64,000 nucleotides of DNA from Cohnella sp. AR92 (GCF_003990975.1 NZ_RZJR01000021.1:27409-91408); one strand, 5' to 3'. Counted from the first letter of the stretch, positions 26,977-36,816 are shown. Notes: generated from the sequence alone by a model not told the origin. Program-made: numbers and translations.

Positions 26977-29847
26977 TTGGCCAACGAGAATATCGTTATC
27001 AAGGGCGCCCGCGCCCATAACCTGAAGAACATCGACGTAACGATTCCGCGCGACAAGTTCGTCGTATTGACCGGATTAAGCGGATCAGGCAAGTCGTCAT
27101 TGGCGTTCGATACGATCTATGCGGAAGGACAGCGCCGTTACGTGGAGTCTCTGTCGGCTTACGCCCGCCAATTCCTCGGCCAGATGGACAAGCCGGACGT
27201 CGATTCGATCGACGGCCTCTCGCCGGCCATCTCGATCGACCAGAAGACGACGAGCCGCAATCCGCGCTCTACCGTCGGTACCGTAACGGAGATCTACGAT
27301 TACTTGCGTCTTCTTTTTGCGCGCATTGGACGTCCCCATTGCCCGGATCACGGCGTGGAGATCACGTCCCAGACGGTCGAGCAGATGGTCGACCGGATTC
27401 TGGAATACCCGGAACGCACCCGCCTGCAGATTCTGGCTCCGATCGTCTCGGGACGGAAGGGAGAGCACGTCAAGCTTCTGGCCGACGTTCAGAAGCAAGG
27501 ATTCGTGCGGGTGCGGGTGAACGGAGAGATCCGCGATCTGTCGGAGAAGATCGAGCTGGAGAAGAACAAGAAGCACTCCATCGAGGTCGTCGTCGACCGG
27601 ATCGTCGTGAAGGACGACGTGGCGACGCGTCTCGCCGACTCGCTCGAGACGGCGCTCAAGCTGTCCGACGGCCAGGTGATCGTGGACATCATCGACAAGG
27701 AAGAGCTTCTCTTCAACTCGAAGCTCGCATGCCCGGTCTGCGGGTTCTCGATCGAGGAGCTGGCTCCCCGGATGTTCTCGTTCAACTCTCCGTACGGAGC
27801 TTGCCCGGATTGCGACGGCCTTGGCGCGAAGATGGTCGTGGACCCCGACCTGCTCGTGCCGGATCGCAGCCGCAGCATCGATCAAGGGGCTTTCGAGGCA
27901 TGGGCCGGCGGCGTCTCGAACTATTATCCTCAGTTCCTCGCGGCGGTGTGCGAGCATTACCGCATACCGACCGACGTGCCGGTATCCGAGCTGAGCGACA
28001 AGCAGATGAATATCATTCTGTACGGCACGGGCGGAGAGAAGGTTCGCTTCCGGTACGAGAACGAATTCGGTCACAGCCGCGACACGCAGGTTCCGTTCGA
28101 GGGAGTCATTCGCAACCTGGAACGGCGTTACCGCGATACGGCTTCCGACGGCATTCGCGAATTCATCGAGGAATACATGAGCGCGCGCCCATGCGCCAAG
28201 TGCAAGGGGCATCGCTTGAAGCCGGAGGTACTCGCCGTTACGATCGCGGGGGAGAATATCTCTTACGTGACTTCCTTGTCTATTGGCGACGCGCGCCGGT
28301 TTTTCAGCGGGCTGACGTTGAACGACAAGGAACTGCAAATCTCCAATCTGATCCTCAAAGAGATCAACAACCGTTTAGGCTTCCTTGTGAACGTCGGACT
28401 CGACTATCTTACGATGTCCCGGGCGGCGGGAACGCTCTCCGGCGGAGAAGCGCAGCGGATTCGGCTGGCGACCCAGATCGGATCCAGCTTAATGGGCGTC
28501 CTGTACATTCTGGACGAACCGAGCATCGGCCTTCATCAGCGGGATAACGACCGCCTCATCCAGACGCTGGAGCATATGCGCGACCTCGGCAACACGCTGA
28601 TCGTCGTCGAGCATGACGAGGACACGATGCGAGCGGCCGATTATCTGATCGACATCGGGCCGGGCGCCGGCATACACGGAGGCAACGTGGTGGCTCAGGG
28701 CACTCCGGAGGAGGTCATGGCGGACGAGAATTCGCTGACTGGCGCTTACCTGAGCGGACGCAAGTTCATCCCGGTGCCGCTGGAGAGGCGGAAGCCGAAC
28801 GGCAAGTGGCTGGAAGTGAAGGGCGCGAAGGAGAACAACCTGAAGAACCTGAACGTCAAGATTCCGCTCGGCGTGTTCACCGCCGTGACGGGAGTGTCCG
28901 GCTCCGGCAAGTCGACGCTGGTCAACGAGATCGTGTATAAGACGCTGGCTCGGGATCTGAACCGGGCGAAGACTCGTCCCGGCGAGTACAAGGAGATGCT
29001 CGGCATCGAGAACCTGGAGAAGGTTATCGACATCGACCAATCTCCGATCGGTCGCACGCCTCGCTCCAATCCGGCGACGTACACCGGCCTCTTCGACGAC
29101 ATTCGCGACGTGTTCGCGATGACGAACGAATCGAAGGTGCGCGGCTACAAGAAGGGCCGCTTCAGCTTCAACGTGAAGGGCGGCCGCTGCGAAGCCTGCA
29201 AGGGAGACGGCATCATCAAGATCGAGATGCACTTCTTGCCGGACGTCTACGTGCCTTGTGAAGTGTGCAAGGGCAAGCGCTACAATCGCGAGACGCTGGA
29301 GGTCAAGTACAAAGGCAAGAGCATCTCGGATGTGCTCGAGATGACGATCGAGGCCGCGACGGAATTCTTCCAGAACATCCCGCGAATTCACCGCAAGGTG
29401 AGCACGCTGCTTGACGTCGGTCTCGGCTACATGACGCTTGGCCAACCGTCTACGACGATGTCGGGCGGCGAGGCGCAGCGCGTCAAGCTGGCGGCCGAGC
29501 TGTACCGGCGCAGCACGGGCAAGACCCTCTATATACTCGATGAGCCGACGACGGGGCTTCACGCGGACGATATCGACCGCCTGCTGCAGGTGCTGCAGCG
29601 GCTAGTCGATTCCGGCGAGAGCGTGCTCGTCATCGAGCACAACCTGGACGTCATCAAGACGGCCGATTACCTGATCGACCTCGGACCGGAGGGCGGCAGC
29701 GGCGGCGGCACGCTGGTCGGAACCGGAACGCCTGAACAGCTGGCGAAGATAGCGGATTCGTATACCGGCCGCTACCTGGCCCCGGTGCTGGAGAGGGACC
29801 GTGCGCGGACGGAGGCGGCCATGGCGGCTTCGGCTACGATCGAATAA
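26977..29847 (+). CDS. uvrA: Excinuclease ABC subunit A
   Basis: 956 residues, full length. Dimeric damage-recognition ATPase of nucleotide excision repair. Two ABC modules are seen: Walker A GLSGSGKSS and GVSGSGKST, signatures LSGGEAQRIRLA and MSGGEAQRVKLA, Walker B YILDEPSIGLHQ and YILDEPTTGLHA, plus zinc motifs CPVCG...CPDC and CEACKGDG...CEVCKG. The TTG at 26977 is chosen: AAAGGGG is eight bases upstream and the protein then begins ANENIVIKGARAHNL as in the family. An in-frame ATG at 26893 overlaps the SOS box and likely precedes or coincides with the transcript start. Confidence 0.97.
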   Translation: MANENIVIKGARAHNLKNIDVTIPRDKFVVLTGLSGSGKSSLAFDTIYAEGQRRYVESLSAYARQFLGQMDKPDVDSIDGLSPAISIDQKTTSRNPRSTVGTVTEIYDYLRLLFARIGRPHCPDHGVEITSQTVEQMVDRILEYPERTRLQILAPIVSGRKGEHVKLLADVQKQGFVRVRVNGEIRDLSEKIELEKNKKHSIEVVVDRIVVKDDVATRLADSLETALKLSDGQVIVDIIDKEELLFNSKLACPVCGFSIEELAPRMFSFNSPYGACPDCDGLGAKMVVDPDLLVPDRSRSIDQGAFEAWAGGVSNYYPQFLAAVCEHYRIPTDVPVSELSDKQMNIILYGTGGEKVRFRYENEFGHSRDTQVPFEGVIRNLERRYRDTASDGIREFIEEYMSARPCAKCKGHRLKPEVLAVTIAGENISYVTSLSIGDARRFFSGLTLNDKELQISNLILKEINNRLGFLVNVGLDYLTMSRAAGTLSGGEAQRIRLATQIGSSLMGVLYILDEPSIGLHQRDNDRLIQTLEHMRDLGNTLIVVEHDEDTMRAADYLIDIGPGAGIHGGNVVAQGTPEEVMADENSLTGAYLSGRKFIPVPLERRKPNGKWLEVKGAKENNLKNLNVKIPLGVFTAVTGVSGSGKSTLVNEIVYKTLARDLNRAKTRPGEYKEMLGIENLEKVIDIDQSPIGRTPRSNPATYTGLFDDIRDVFAMTNESKVRGYKKGRFSFNVKGGRCEACKGDGIIKIEMHFLPDVYVPCEVCKGKRYNRETLEVKYKGKSISDVLEMTIEAATEFFQNIPRIHRKVSTLLDVGLGYMTLGQPSTTMSGGEAQRVKLAAELYRRSTGKTLYILDEPTTGLHADDIDRLLQVLQRLVDSGESVLVIEHNLDVIKTADYLIDLGPEGGSGGGTLVGTGTPEQLAKIADSYTGRYLAPVLERDRARTEAAMAASATIE

Positions 29848-29859
29848 GCGCGATACAAC

Positions 29860-29897
29860 AACAAGGCTGATCCCTCTGAGGATCAGCCTTGTTTTAT
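29860..29897. terminator. Bidirectional terminator between uvrA and ilvN
   Basis: 14-bp perfect arms AACAAGGCTGATCC / GGATCAGCCTTGTT with T-rich flank; the ilvN stop codon lies in its right edge, so it serves the convergent pair. Confidence 0.93.
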
Positions 29898-30382
29898 TTG
29901 ATTTTGGCGAGTGCGGTCTCTCCCGTACGGGAGAGCTCTTGAATGCCATATCGGGAGATCATCGAGAGGAAGGCATCGTTCTTGTCTTTGTCCCCGACGA
30001 CTTGGACAAAGAGACAATCGGCTTCGGCCTCGAGCACGGGACAGTTGAAGAGATCGAGCAGGCTCCGCAGCTCCGACCGCGCTTCCGCCGGGGGAGAGAG
30101 CTTGAGCAGCATAAGCTCCCGCGCGATCGAGGCGGTAGAACCGAACCTTGCGACCTGGACGACATCGATCAGCTTGCTGAGCTGGCTGACGATCTGGGCG
30201 ATCCGCTGCGGTTCACCCTGCACGGCGATGATCATCCGGGAGAAGCCCTCCCGCTCGCTCCCGCCGACGGTTACGCTGTCGATGTTATAGCCCCTGCGCG
30301 AGAACAGGCCGGACACCCTTTGCAGTACGCCAGGCTTGTCTTGTACCGTTACCGACAGGTATTCTTTGCCGAAGTCCATCAT
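29894..30382 (-). CDS. ilvN: Acetolactate synthase small (regulatory) subunit
   Basis: 162 residues. An ACT domain (about 8-80: LSVTVQDKPGVLQRVSGLFSRRGY) followed by the ALS_ss C-terminal domain. It binds branched-chain amino acids and controls IlvB. The ATG at 30382 overlaps the ilvB stop as ATGA, with GGGGG eight bases upstream; a TTG six bases earlier is too near the SD. It is the last gene before the terminator; ilvC and leu genes do not follow. Confidence 0.96.
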   Translation of the reverse strand: MMDFGKEYLSVTVQDKPGVLQRVSGLFSRRGYNIDSVTVGGSEREGFSRMIIAVQGEPQRIAQIVSQLSKLIDVVQVARFGSTASIARELMLLKLSPPAEARSELRSLLDLFNCPVLEAEADCLFVQVVGDKDKNDAFLSMISRYGIQELSRTGETALAKIK

Positions 30383-32136
30383 GACCAATCCCCCAGTATC
30401 ATGTTCTCGAGGATATCCCCTTGCGGAACCATCGGGTACACCAGCTCTTCTCTGTCGATCACGAAGTCGATGAGCACGGGAGCGGGGGTGTTCAACGCTT
30501 CCTGCCAGACGGCTTCGGCTTCTTGCTTGTTCGTTGCCCGCAGTCCTTTGACCCCGTAAGCTTCCGCGAGTTTGACGAAGTCAGGGCTGCCGGATAGGTC
30601 GATGTGGCTGTACCGTCCTTCGTAGATAAGCTCCTGCCACTGGCGGATCATCCCCAGCGTCCGGTTGTTGAAGACGGCGATCTTGACCGGAATGTCGTGG
30701 ATCGCGCAGATGGCCAGCTCCTGGGCGCACATCTGCATGCCCCCGTCCCCGTTGACCGAGACAACGATGCGGTCCGGGTTACCGACCTGGGCGCCTATCG
30801 CCGAGGGAAAGCCGAACCCCATCGTTCCCAGCCCGCCGGATGAGAGAAAGGAGCGCGGCGACTCGTATCGGCCGAACTGCGCCGCCCACATCTGATGCTG
30901 GCCGACGTCGGTCGTGACGATCGCTGCTCCTTCGGTCGTGCGGGCGATCATCTCCATAACATACTGAGGCTTCAACGTCGTATCGGAATCCCGATACCGA
31001 AGCGGGTACTTCTCGCTCAGCAGCCGAACATGCCGGTTCCATGGAGCGATATTTTCTTTTATTGCGTTAAGTTCGTCTTCAGATAATTGCTCGAGTAAAC
31101 GATTAAGCTCGTTTAGTACCTGCTTGGCGTCGCCGGCAATGGCGATGGCCGTCGGCACCAGCTTGCCGATCTCGGCGGCATCGATATCGATGTGGGCGAT
31201 TCGCGCGGAACGGGCGAAGCCGTCCAGCCTCATCGTGACCCTATCGTCGAATCGGGCTCCGATGGCGATCAGGAGATCGCATCCGATAAGCGCTTGATTC
31301 GCGGCATACGTGCCGTGCATGCCCGGCATGCCGAGCCAGCCGGGATGAGAGGGAGAGACGCTTCCGAGTCCCAGCAGAGTAGTAGAGACCGAGTGGGTCG
31401 TTATGCAAAGAAACTTCTCCAGCTCCGAGCAGGCGCCCGATGCGATCACGCCGCCGCCGGCGAGCACCAAGGGACGCTTGGCCGCTTGGATAGCGCGGAC
31501 GAGCTCCTCGATCGCTTCTAGCGGGGGATGGGGACTCGGCACGTATCCGGGCAATTCGATAGTCGCCGGGTAGACGAAGGGAGTCCGCTCGGCCGACACA
31601 TCCTTCGGGATATCGACCAGCACCGGGCCGGGCCTTCCGCTGCCGGCGATGTGGAAAGCGGCGCGAATCGTCCAGGCCAATTCTTCCGCGCTTCGGACCA
31701 TGAAGCTGTGCTTCGTGATCGGCTGCGTAATGCCGACGATGTCGGCCTCTTGGAAAGAGTCGGTGCCGATCAGCGCCGTTGGGACATTGCCCGTAATGAC
31801 GACCAGCGGAACCGAGTCCATATACGCCGTGGCGATACCCGTCACGAGATTCGTCGCCCCCGGTCCCGAGGTCGCGAGGCAGACGCCGACCTTGCCGGTC
31901 GAACGGGCATAGCCGTCGGCGGCATGAATGGCTCCTTGCTCGTGTCGGGTCAGCAGGTGACGGAAATCCGGATTGTCGTGCATCGCGTCATAGATATAAA
32001 GCACCGCTCCGCCCGGATAACCGAAGACGCATTCGACTCCTTCCAAAAGCAGCGTGCGAAGCAGGATCTCCGAGCCGGTCAGCTCCTCCCGCTGAAGCAG
32101 CTTGGCCCGGGTATCTTCGGATAACCATCCGCTCAT
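30379..32136 (-). CDS. ilvB: Acetolactate synthase large (catalytic) subunit
   Basis: 585 residues, ThDP/FAD enzyme that condenses pyruvate to acetolactate or with 2-oxobutyrate. FGYPGGAVLYIYD and the catalytic glutamate in RHEQGAIHAADG are in the N-terminal domain, SFQEADIVGITQP follows, and the ThDP motif GDGGMQMCAQELAICAIHDIPVK...FNN is near the C-terminus. SD AGGGGG. Only about 130 bp separate it from the divergent LuxR gene, leaving no room for the long T-box leader common on Bacillus ilv operons. Confidence 0.96.
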   Translation of the reverse strand: MSGWLSEDTRAKLLQREELTGSEILLRTLLLEGVECVFGYPGGAVLYIYDAMHDNPDFRHLLTRHEQGAIHAADGYARSTGKVGVCLATSGPGATNLVTGIATAYMDSVPLVVITGNVPTALIGTDSFQEADIVGITQPITKHSFMVRSAEELAWTIRAAFHIAGSGRPGPVLVDIPKDVSAERTPFVYPATIELPGYVPSPHPPLEAIEELVRAIQAAKRPLVLAGGGVIASGACSELEKFLCITTHSVSTTLLGLGSVSPSHPGWLGMPGMHGTYAANQALIGCDLLIAIGARFDDRVTMRLDGFARSARIAHIDIDAAEIGKLVPTAIAIAGDAKQVLNELNRLLEQLSEDELNAIKENIAPWNRHVRLLSEKYPLRYRDSDTTLKPQYVMEMIARTTEGAAIVTTDVGQHQMWAAQFGRYESPRSFLSSGGLGTMGFGFPSAIGAQVGNPDRIVVSVNGDGGMQMCAQELAICAIHDIPVKIAVFNNRTLGMIRQWQELIYEGRYSHIDLSGSPDFVKLAEAYGVKGLRATNKQEAEAVWQEALNTPAPVLIDFVIDREELVYPMVPQGDILENMILGDWS

Positions 32137-32266
32137 GCGATTTTCCCCCTGTCGAATCGATTTACGACTCTAAAGTAACATGCAGGGAGAAGGGAACACT
32201 CTATCCTTTCGGATACTTTGGTAGTATACTTTTCGATAAAAATGCGGGTTAACGGGAGTTGGCGTC

Positions 32267-34345
32267 ATGGGGCAGACGTTCGGGGACCGAATTGCCAAGC
32301 TGATGGACGATCACTTCGTCGGCCGCGAGTTCGAGCTGGAGTACTTCCGGCAATGGCTCATTCGGCTCGAGGAGCGGAGCGAACGGATCTTGAATATATC
32401 GGGCACGACCGGCATGGGCAAGACTTATCTGCTTGATCGTTACGCTCGAATCGCTAGCGAGCTGGGGGCTGCGTACGTCCGCGTGGACGTGCGGGAGGCG
32501 ATGGGGCTCCCGGATCGCTTGCTCGAAAGCATTCATCTGCAGATCGTTGCTCCGAATTCATCGGTTCCTCCCGGAGCCTCCCTGCTGGATAGATGCTTTC
32601 ACGGGTTGAACGAATTGGCGGAGCGGGGGAAGCTCGTGCTTGCCTTCGACGGGTACGAAGAGATCGGGGATCTGGACCATTGGCTGCGAGCTACCTTGCT
32701 GCCGGGGTTAAGCGGGAACACGCTTGTCGTGATCTCCGGAAGATTCCCGCTCGAGGGACCATGGCGGCATGCGCCCGCTTGGAAAAAGCTCATCGTCAGG
32801 CTGCCGCTCAACCCGCTAGGCTACAACGAAATTCGCGGCTATCTGCGCAAGTGGGGCATCGAGGAGGAGAGCGCCGTCGATTCCGTATGGCTGAGGACGA
32901 TGGGGCATCCTCTGGCGCTGTCCCTGTTGACGCCTATAGAGCCGGTCATGAGAAGCGGCTTGAACGTTGCCGTTCATGCCGACGGTACGGCGGAGAGGGA
33001 AGAACCGCTGCGGGCGCTGCTGGACAATTGGCTTAGGGAGGCGCCGGACGACGAGTTGCGCCGGCTGCTTTACGCGGCTTCTACCGTTCGCTTCTTCCAT
33101 CAGGACCTGCTCTCCCGGTTGGTCGGAGAAGAAATAGCTCCCACGCTGTTCCAACGATTAGCCGATCTGTCGTTCGTCTCTCGGTCGGCTAACGGCTGTC
33201 AGCTTCAGGAGCTGGTAAAGGAGACTCTGCAGCGGCAATGCCGAGAGCGGATGCCGGAGACTTATGAGGCCTATCGACGAAGGGCGATCGAGCATTACCG
33301 GGGCAGGATCGAAGAAGGTCTCGCTCAGGGGAAGGATATCGTTCGGGAGTTCGGGGAATGTCTTCGCTATGCGGACAATGCGGTGCTGCGGGCGCATTAC
33401 CGGCATGCCCGCGAATCGCGCAACTACACGGAACCGCTTACCGCGGACAATATGCCGGAAGCGCGGGCGTATATACGGCGCAGGCTCCAAGAGAAGAAGC
33501 CGAGCAAGGTGCTGTGTTCCGACCCGGAATCCGGGGAGAGCTTCCGCTTCGAGCTGAGCGCGGCGATCGGCCGATCCCGCCTGTCGCTCGTTCCGCTGGA
33601 GGAGCTGATGGCAACCGGAACGGAGTCGGTCAAGCTGCTGCGGAACCCGGAGGGACGAATCGTCGGACTGTTCGCCATCGTTCCGGTTAACGGGTCCACG
33701 TATGATTTTCTGGCTCGGGCTCCGGTATCACAGGCTTACCTGTCTTCCTTGCCGGATGAGGAGAAGCGGCGTATCCGGGCATCCAAGGACGACACGGGGA
33801 TCCGGTACGTGTATGCGATGGACGTGGAACGTCTGGAGTCGGAGGAGCTTCGCGCCGATATTATCCATGCTCTGCTGGATCCGATCCTGGCGGGGCGCCT
33901 CTTGGTCGAGTCTCCGCCGCCCCATGATTATTACAGGCTGGGCAAGGCGAGCCTGGGCTTCGAGCCGTTGGCCGGCGCGGAGCATCTGGACTACGGAGAC
34001 GGTCAGCCGGCTCCCACTTATATCCTGGATACGAGAAGAGAGAAGGGGAAGGAACTGCTTGACCGCTTGATTCGCGAGCCGGGCGGCGCGATTGTCGCGG
34101 CGACTGCTCCGCCAACCGATTCTCCGGCCAAGCTTGGCCAAGAAAGGCTCACGCCGAGGGAGAGGGAGGTCGCGGCTTTGCTGGCGCAGGGACTGACGAA
34201 TGCGGAGATTGCGTCAAGGCTGTTCGTCAGCGAGGCGGCCGTCAAGAAGCATGTGAACGCCATGCTCTCCAAGTACGCTCTTCGCAACCGGACGCAGCTT
34301 GCCAACCATATTCATCTAACCAACAGCGGAGGGACATTATCATGA
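32267..34345 (+). CDS. STAND-type ATPase with C-terminal LuxR helix-turn-helix
   Basis: 692 residues. N-terminal P-loop NTPase with Walker A GTTGMGKT (46-53) and a Walker B-like LVLAFDGYEE (about 125-135), a helical middle, an alpha/beta region (about 400-590) that may be a GNAT-like or sensory fold, and a LuxR HTH (about 625-685, LTPREREVAALLAQGLTNAEIA). MalT/STAND regulators of this plan are ATP-dependent activators triggered by a ligand; the ligand here is unknown. The stop overlaps rpiA as ATGA, so the two are translationally coupled. TATACT at 32225 is a possible -10; an inverted TATCC-TTTC-GGATA lies just upstream (32202-32215). Confidence 0.82.
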   Translation: MGQTFGDRIAKLMDDHFVGREFELEYFRQWLIRLEERSERILNISGTTGMGKTYLLDRYARIASELGAAYVRVDVREAMGLPDRLLESIHLQIVAPNSSVPPGASLLDRCFHGLNELAERGKLVLAFDGYEEIGDLDHWLRATLLPGLSGNTLVVISGRFPLEGPWRHAPAWKKLIVRLPLNPLGYNEIRGYLRKWGIEEESAVDSVWLRTMGHPLALSLLTPIEPVMRSGLNVAVHADGTAEREEPLRALLDNWLREAPDDELRRLLYAASTVRFFHQDLLSRLVGEEIAPTLFQRLADLSFVSRSANGCQLQELVKETLQRQCRERMPETYEAYRRRAIEHYRGRIEEGLAQGKDIVREFGECLRYADNAVLRAHYRHARESRNYTEPLTADNMPEARAYIRRRLQEKKPSKVLCSDPESGESFRFELSAAIGRSRLSLVPLEELMATGTESVKLLRNPEGRIVGLFAIVPVNGSTYDFLARAPVSQAYLSSLPDEEKRRIRASKDDTGIRYVYAMDVERLESEELRADIIHALLDPILAGRLLVESPPPHDYYRLGKASLGFEPLAGAEHLDYGDGQPAPTYILDTRREKGKELLDRLIREPGGAIVAATAPPTDSPAKLGQERLTPREREVAALLAQGLTNAEIASRLFVSEAAVKKHVNAMLSKYALRNRTQLANHIHLTNSGGTLS

Positions 34346-35025
34346 ATGCGGATCAATTGAAAAAAATAGCGGCCGAGAAAGCGGTCGAATGGATCGAAGA
34401 CGGAATGACGGTCGGACTCGGAACCGGATCGACGGCTTATTGGGCCATTCATCGCATCGCCGAGCGGGTGAGGGAGGGCTTGTCCATTCGAGCCGTGGCC
34501 AGCTCGATCCGTTCCGAGCAGCTCGCTCGCGAGCTGGGCATTCCGTTCGTCTCCTTGAACGAGATCGATCGGATCGACCTGACGATCGACGGGGCGGATG
34601 AAGTGGACGACAACCTCCATCTGATCAAAGGCGGAGGCGGGGCGCTGCTGAGGGAGAAGGTGCTGGCGGCGGCAAGCGACCGATTCATCGTCATCGTGGA
34701 CGAGTCCAAGCTCGTCGGAACGCTGGGCGCGTTCCCGCTGCCGGTCGAGATCGTTCCGTTCGCGGAACGCCTCACGCTGAACCGGCTTAAGGAGCTCGGA
34801 GGCGATCCCGCCATTCGAACGAACCCGGACGGGCAGCGCTACGTAACGGACAATGGCAATTGGATCGCCGACTGCCGCTTCGGAGCCATTCCGGATCCGG
34901 CCGGCCTTAACGAACAGCTCAACCAGATTCCGGCTGTCGTCGAGAACGGCTTGTTCGTCGGAATGGCCTCCGTTGTCGTCGCGAGCTTGAGCGACGGGAG
35001 CATCGAAGTGCGCCGACGCGGGTAA
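34342..35025 (+). CDS. rpiA: Ribose-5-phosphate isomerase A
   Basis: 227 residues. Interconverts ribose 5-phosphate and ribulose 5-phosphate in the pentose phosphate pathway. GLGTGSTAYWAI binds phosphate, DLTIDGADEVD carries the catalytic acidic residues, and KGGGGALLREK is invariant. ATG overlaps the stop of the STAND-LuxR gene by four bases; GGAGGG about nine bases upstream. Convergent with the ABC permease gene 11 bp away, with no obvious terminator. Confidence 0.96.
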   Translation: MNADQLKKIAAEKAVEWIEDGMTVGLGTGSTAYWAIHRIAERVREGLSIRAVASSIRSEQLARELGIPFVSLNEIDRIDLTIDGADEVDDNLHLIKGGGGALLREKVLAAASDRFIVIVDESKLVGTLGAFPLPVEIVPFAERLTLNRLKELGGDPAIRTNPDGQRYVTDNGNWIADCRFGAIPDPAGLNEQLNQIPAVVENGLFVGMASVVVASLSDGSIEVRRRG

Positions 35026-35036
35026 CGCACTCGAAT

Positions 35037-35849
35037 CTATAAGGGCAGATCCCGCTTGGCGAAGAAGAAGATTCCCGCGAGATAAAGAAGCAGGCCTATA
35101 GCCGTCAGCAAGGACAAATCAAGGCCGATGGAGCCTTGCCCGGCAACGATATCGGAAGGACGAAAAAGCGAGAAAAGAGAGAGGGATCTTAGCCACTCGA
35201 TTTTCTCGCTTATTTTGCCGAGAAGGTCGAGGGTGAACATGCCGAAGGTTAGCGCTCCGGCCAGCCCCATCGCGCGCTTCTCGTCGTTCGAGACGGCGGA
35301 GACGAGGAAAGCGACGCCGCCGATAGCGAAGAAGAGGGCGAATACGGCGGCGTTCAGCGCGATGAAGCGGGACGCGTCGAGCGGGTAGTTCTTGCCGACG
35401 ATCCACGCTTGGCTGGCAAATCCGGCGAGTGTCGTGACGATAGCGATGGCCGCCGTTCCGATGATAAGGACAAGAGCCTGCGAGACGGCCACGCGAACCC
35501 GAGTCGTCGGGACGGAGAGCAGGTACGCCATGGAGCCCCGGTCCACCAGCTGCGCGATCAGTTGATTGGCAAGCGATACGCAGAATATCGTGAGCAGGAT
35601 AGGGAGAATCAGGCCGTAGAATTCCCCGGAGATGAACGCCTCCAGCGTTCCGAAGCCGTTCTGGATACCGAAGGCGTTCACGACTCCTTCGGGCATATCG
35701 CCGATCAGGGAGTCGAGCGCATCGCTGCTGGAGGCCATGCTCGGATAGAGCCAGAACATCAGCACGATGTAGAAAGCGGAGCCGAAGGAGTAGTTCAGCA
35801 TCACTCTGGAATGGGTCTTCAGCATCTGGCGAAGCAGGGGGAGGTTCAT
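35037..35849 (-). CDS. ABC-2 type exporter permease
   Basis: 270 residues with about six membrane helices and no nucleotide-binding motif: an N-terminal anchor, a large external loop near DSLIGDMPEGVVNAFGIQ, and paired helices to the end (AIGLLLYLAGIFFFAKRDLPL). AAGGAG lies eight bases before the ATG at 35849, which overlaps the ATPase stop as ATGA. A longer open frame upstream is only the shadow of the ATPase gene. Substrate unknown; DUF/ABC2 permeases of this type export drugs, peptides or lipids. Confidence 0.85.
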   Translation of the reverse strand: MNLPLLRQMLKTHSRVMLNYSFGSAFYIVLMFWLYPSMASSSDALDSLIGDMPEGVVNAFGIQNGFGTLEAFISGEFYGLILPILLTIFCVSLANQLIAQLVDRGSMAYLLSVPTTRVRVAVSQALVLIIGTAAIAIVTTLAGFASQAWIVGKNYPLDASRFIALNAAVFALFFAIGGVAFLVSAVSNDEKRAMGLAGALTFGMFTLDLLGKISEKIEWLRSLSLFSLFRPSDIVAGQGSIGLDLSLLTAIGLLLYLAGIFFFAKRDLPL

Positions 35850-36733
35850 GGCGCGATCTCCTTTCGATCGTAATAGTGCATGAAGACGTCTTCCAGGTTC
35901 TGGGCGGCAATATCGATGCTCCGGATCGAATAGCGCGACGCCGCGCGGATCAGGGCGTCGTCTCCTCCTTGCACGGCGACGATTACCCGGTTGCCCTCGA
36001 CCGCAGCCTCTCCGATCCCGGAGCGGCTGAAAGAGAGGGCGTCCTCGGCGTCGTCGAAGACGAGCTCGAACAGCTTGCGCTGCAGCGATCGGAGCTCGTG
36101 AATGTCCTTGACCGCGGCGAGCCTTCCGTTCTTGATGATCGCCGCCCGGTCGCAAGTCCGCTCCATCTCGGGAAAGCTATGGGAGGACATCAGAAAGGTC
36201 GTCCCCTTCTTTTTCTCCTCTAGCACCAGTTCCACGAAGGTCTTCTGCATCAGCGGATCCAACCCCGTCGTCGGCTCATCCAGAATGACGAGCGCGGGAT
36301 CGTGCATGAGGGCGGCGACGAGGCCGACCTTCTGCTTCATCCCCTTCGACATCTTGCGGATCGGAGTGTCGGCGTCGAATTGCAGGCGCTCGATCAGGCG
36401 ATCTCGCTTCGTTCGGCTCTCCGCCCGCTGCATCGACGCGAGAAAATCCAGAAAAGCCCGGCCGCTCATCCCTTCGGGGAAGGAGATCTCCCCGGGCAGA
36501 TAACCGACCTTCTTCATGACGGCTTCCGGATGGCGCCTCGCCTCGAGCCCATCGATCGTCACGTGCCCCCGATCCGGCTTCATGAAGCCCATGATCAGCC
36601 GGATGGTCGTCGACTTGCCCGCGCCGTTCGGGCCGAGAAAGCCGAACGCTTCCCCCTGCTTCGCCTCGAACGAGATGTCCTCGATTCCTCTGCCATTCGG
36701 AAACTTCTTCGTCAACCCTTCGACCATGAGCAT
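35846..36733 (-). CDS. ABC exporter ATP-binding protein
   Basis: 295 residues. Walker A GPNGAGKST, signature KMSKGMKQKVGLVAALM, Walker B LVILDEPTTGLDP, H-loop SSHSF. A C-terminal extension (about 215-295) typical of DrrA/CcmA-type exporters ends with ASRYSIRSIDIAAQNLEDVF. Start ATG at 36733 with GGGGTG five bases upstream; an earlier in-frame ATG at 36769 lies inside the operator. Partner of the next permease gene and divergent from a TetR gene that probably represses both. Confidence 0.9.
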   Translation of the reverse strand: MLMVEGLTKKFPNGRGIEDISFEAKQGEAFGFLGPNGAGKSTTIRLIMGFMKPDRGHVTIDGLEARRHPEAVMKKVGYLPGEISFPEGMSGRAFLDFLASMQRAESRTKRDRLIERLQFDADTPIRKMSKGMKQKVGLVAALMHDPALVILDEPTTGLDPLMQKTFVELVLEEKKKGTTFLMSSHSFPEMERTCDRAAIIKNGRLAAVKDIHELRSLQRKLFELVFDDAEDALSFSRSGIGEAAVEGNRVIVAVQGGDDALIRAASRYSIRSIDIAAQNLEDVFMHYYDRKEIAP

Positions 36734-36756
36734 GGGCGCACCCCGCAGACTTTTTA

Positions 36757-36782
36757 TGAAATATTCCATATTCTAAATTTCA
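36757..36782. promoter_or_regulatory. TetR operator 1 (ABC side)
   Basis: TGAAAT-N14-ATTTCA palindrome directly downstream of the ABC promoter -10, where binding would block transcription. Confidence 0.72.
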
Positions 36783-36787
36783 CGAAA

Positions 36788-36816
36788 ATCATACTCCCGG
36801 AAAGGGAAGACGTCAA
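36788..36816 (-). promoter_or_regulatory. Promoter of the ABC exporter operon
   Basis: On the minus strand TTGACG (36811-36816), 17-bp spacer, TATGAT (36788-36793). Confidence 0.75.

Noticed and set aside
32137..32266. T-box or attenuator leader for ilvB
   Set aside because: Only 130 bp, no AGGGTGGNACCGCG-type T-box sequence and no terminator; at most a simple promoter region with a weak inverted repeat.
35850..36155. N-terminal extension of the ABC permease
   Set aside because: Arg-rich shadow of the ATPase gene; the ATG at 35849 has AAGGAG and the ATGA overlap.
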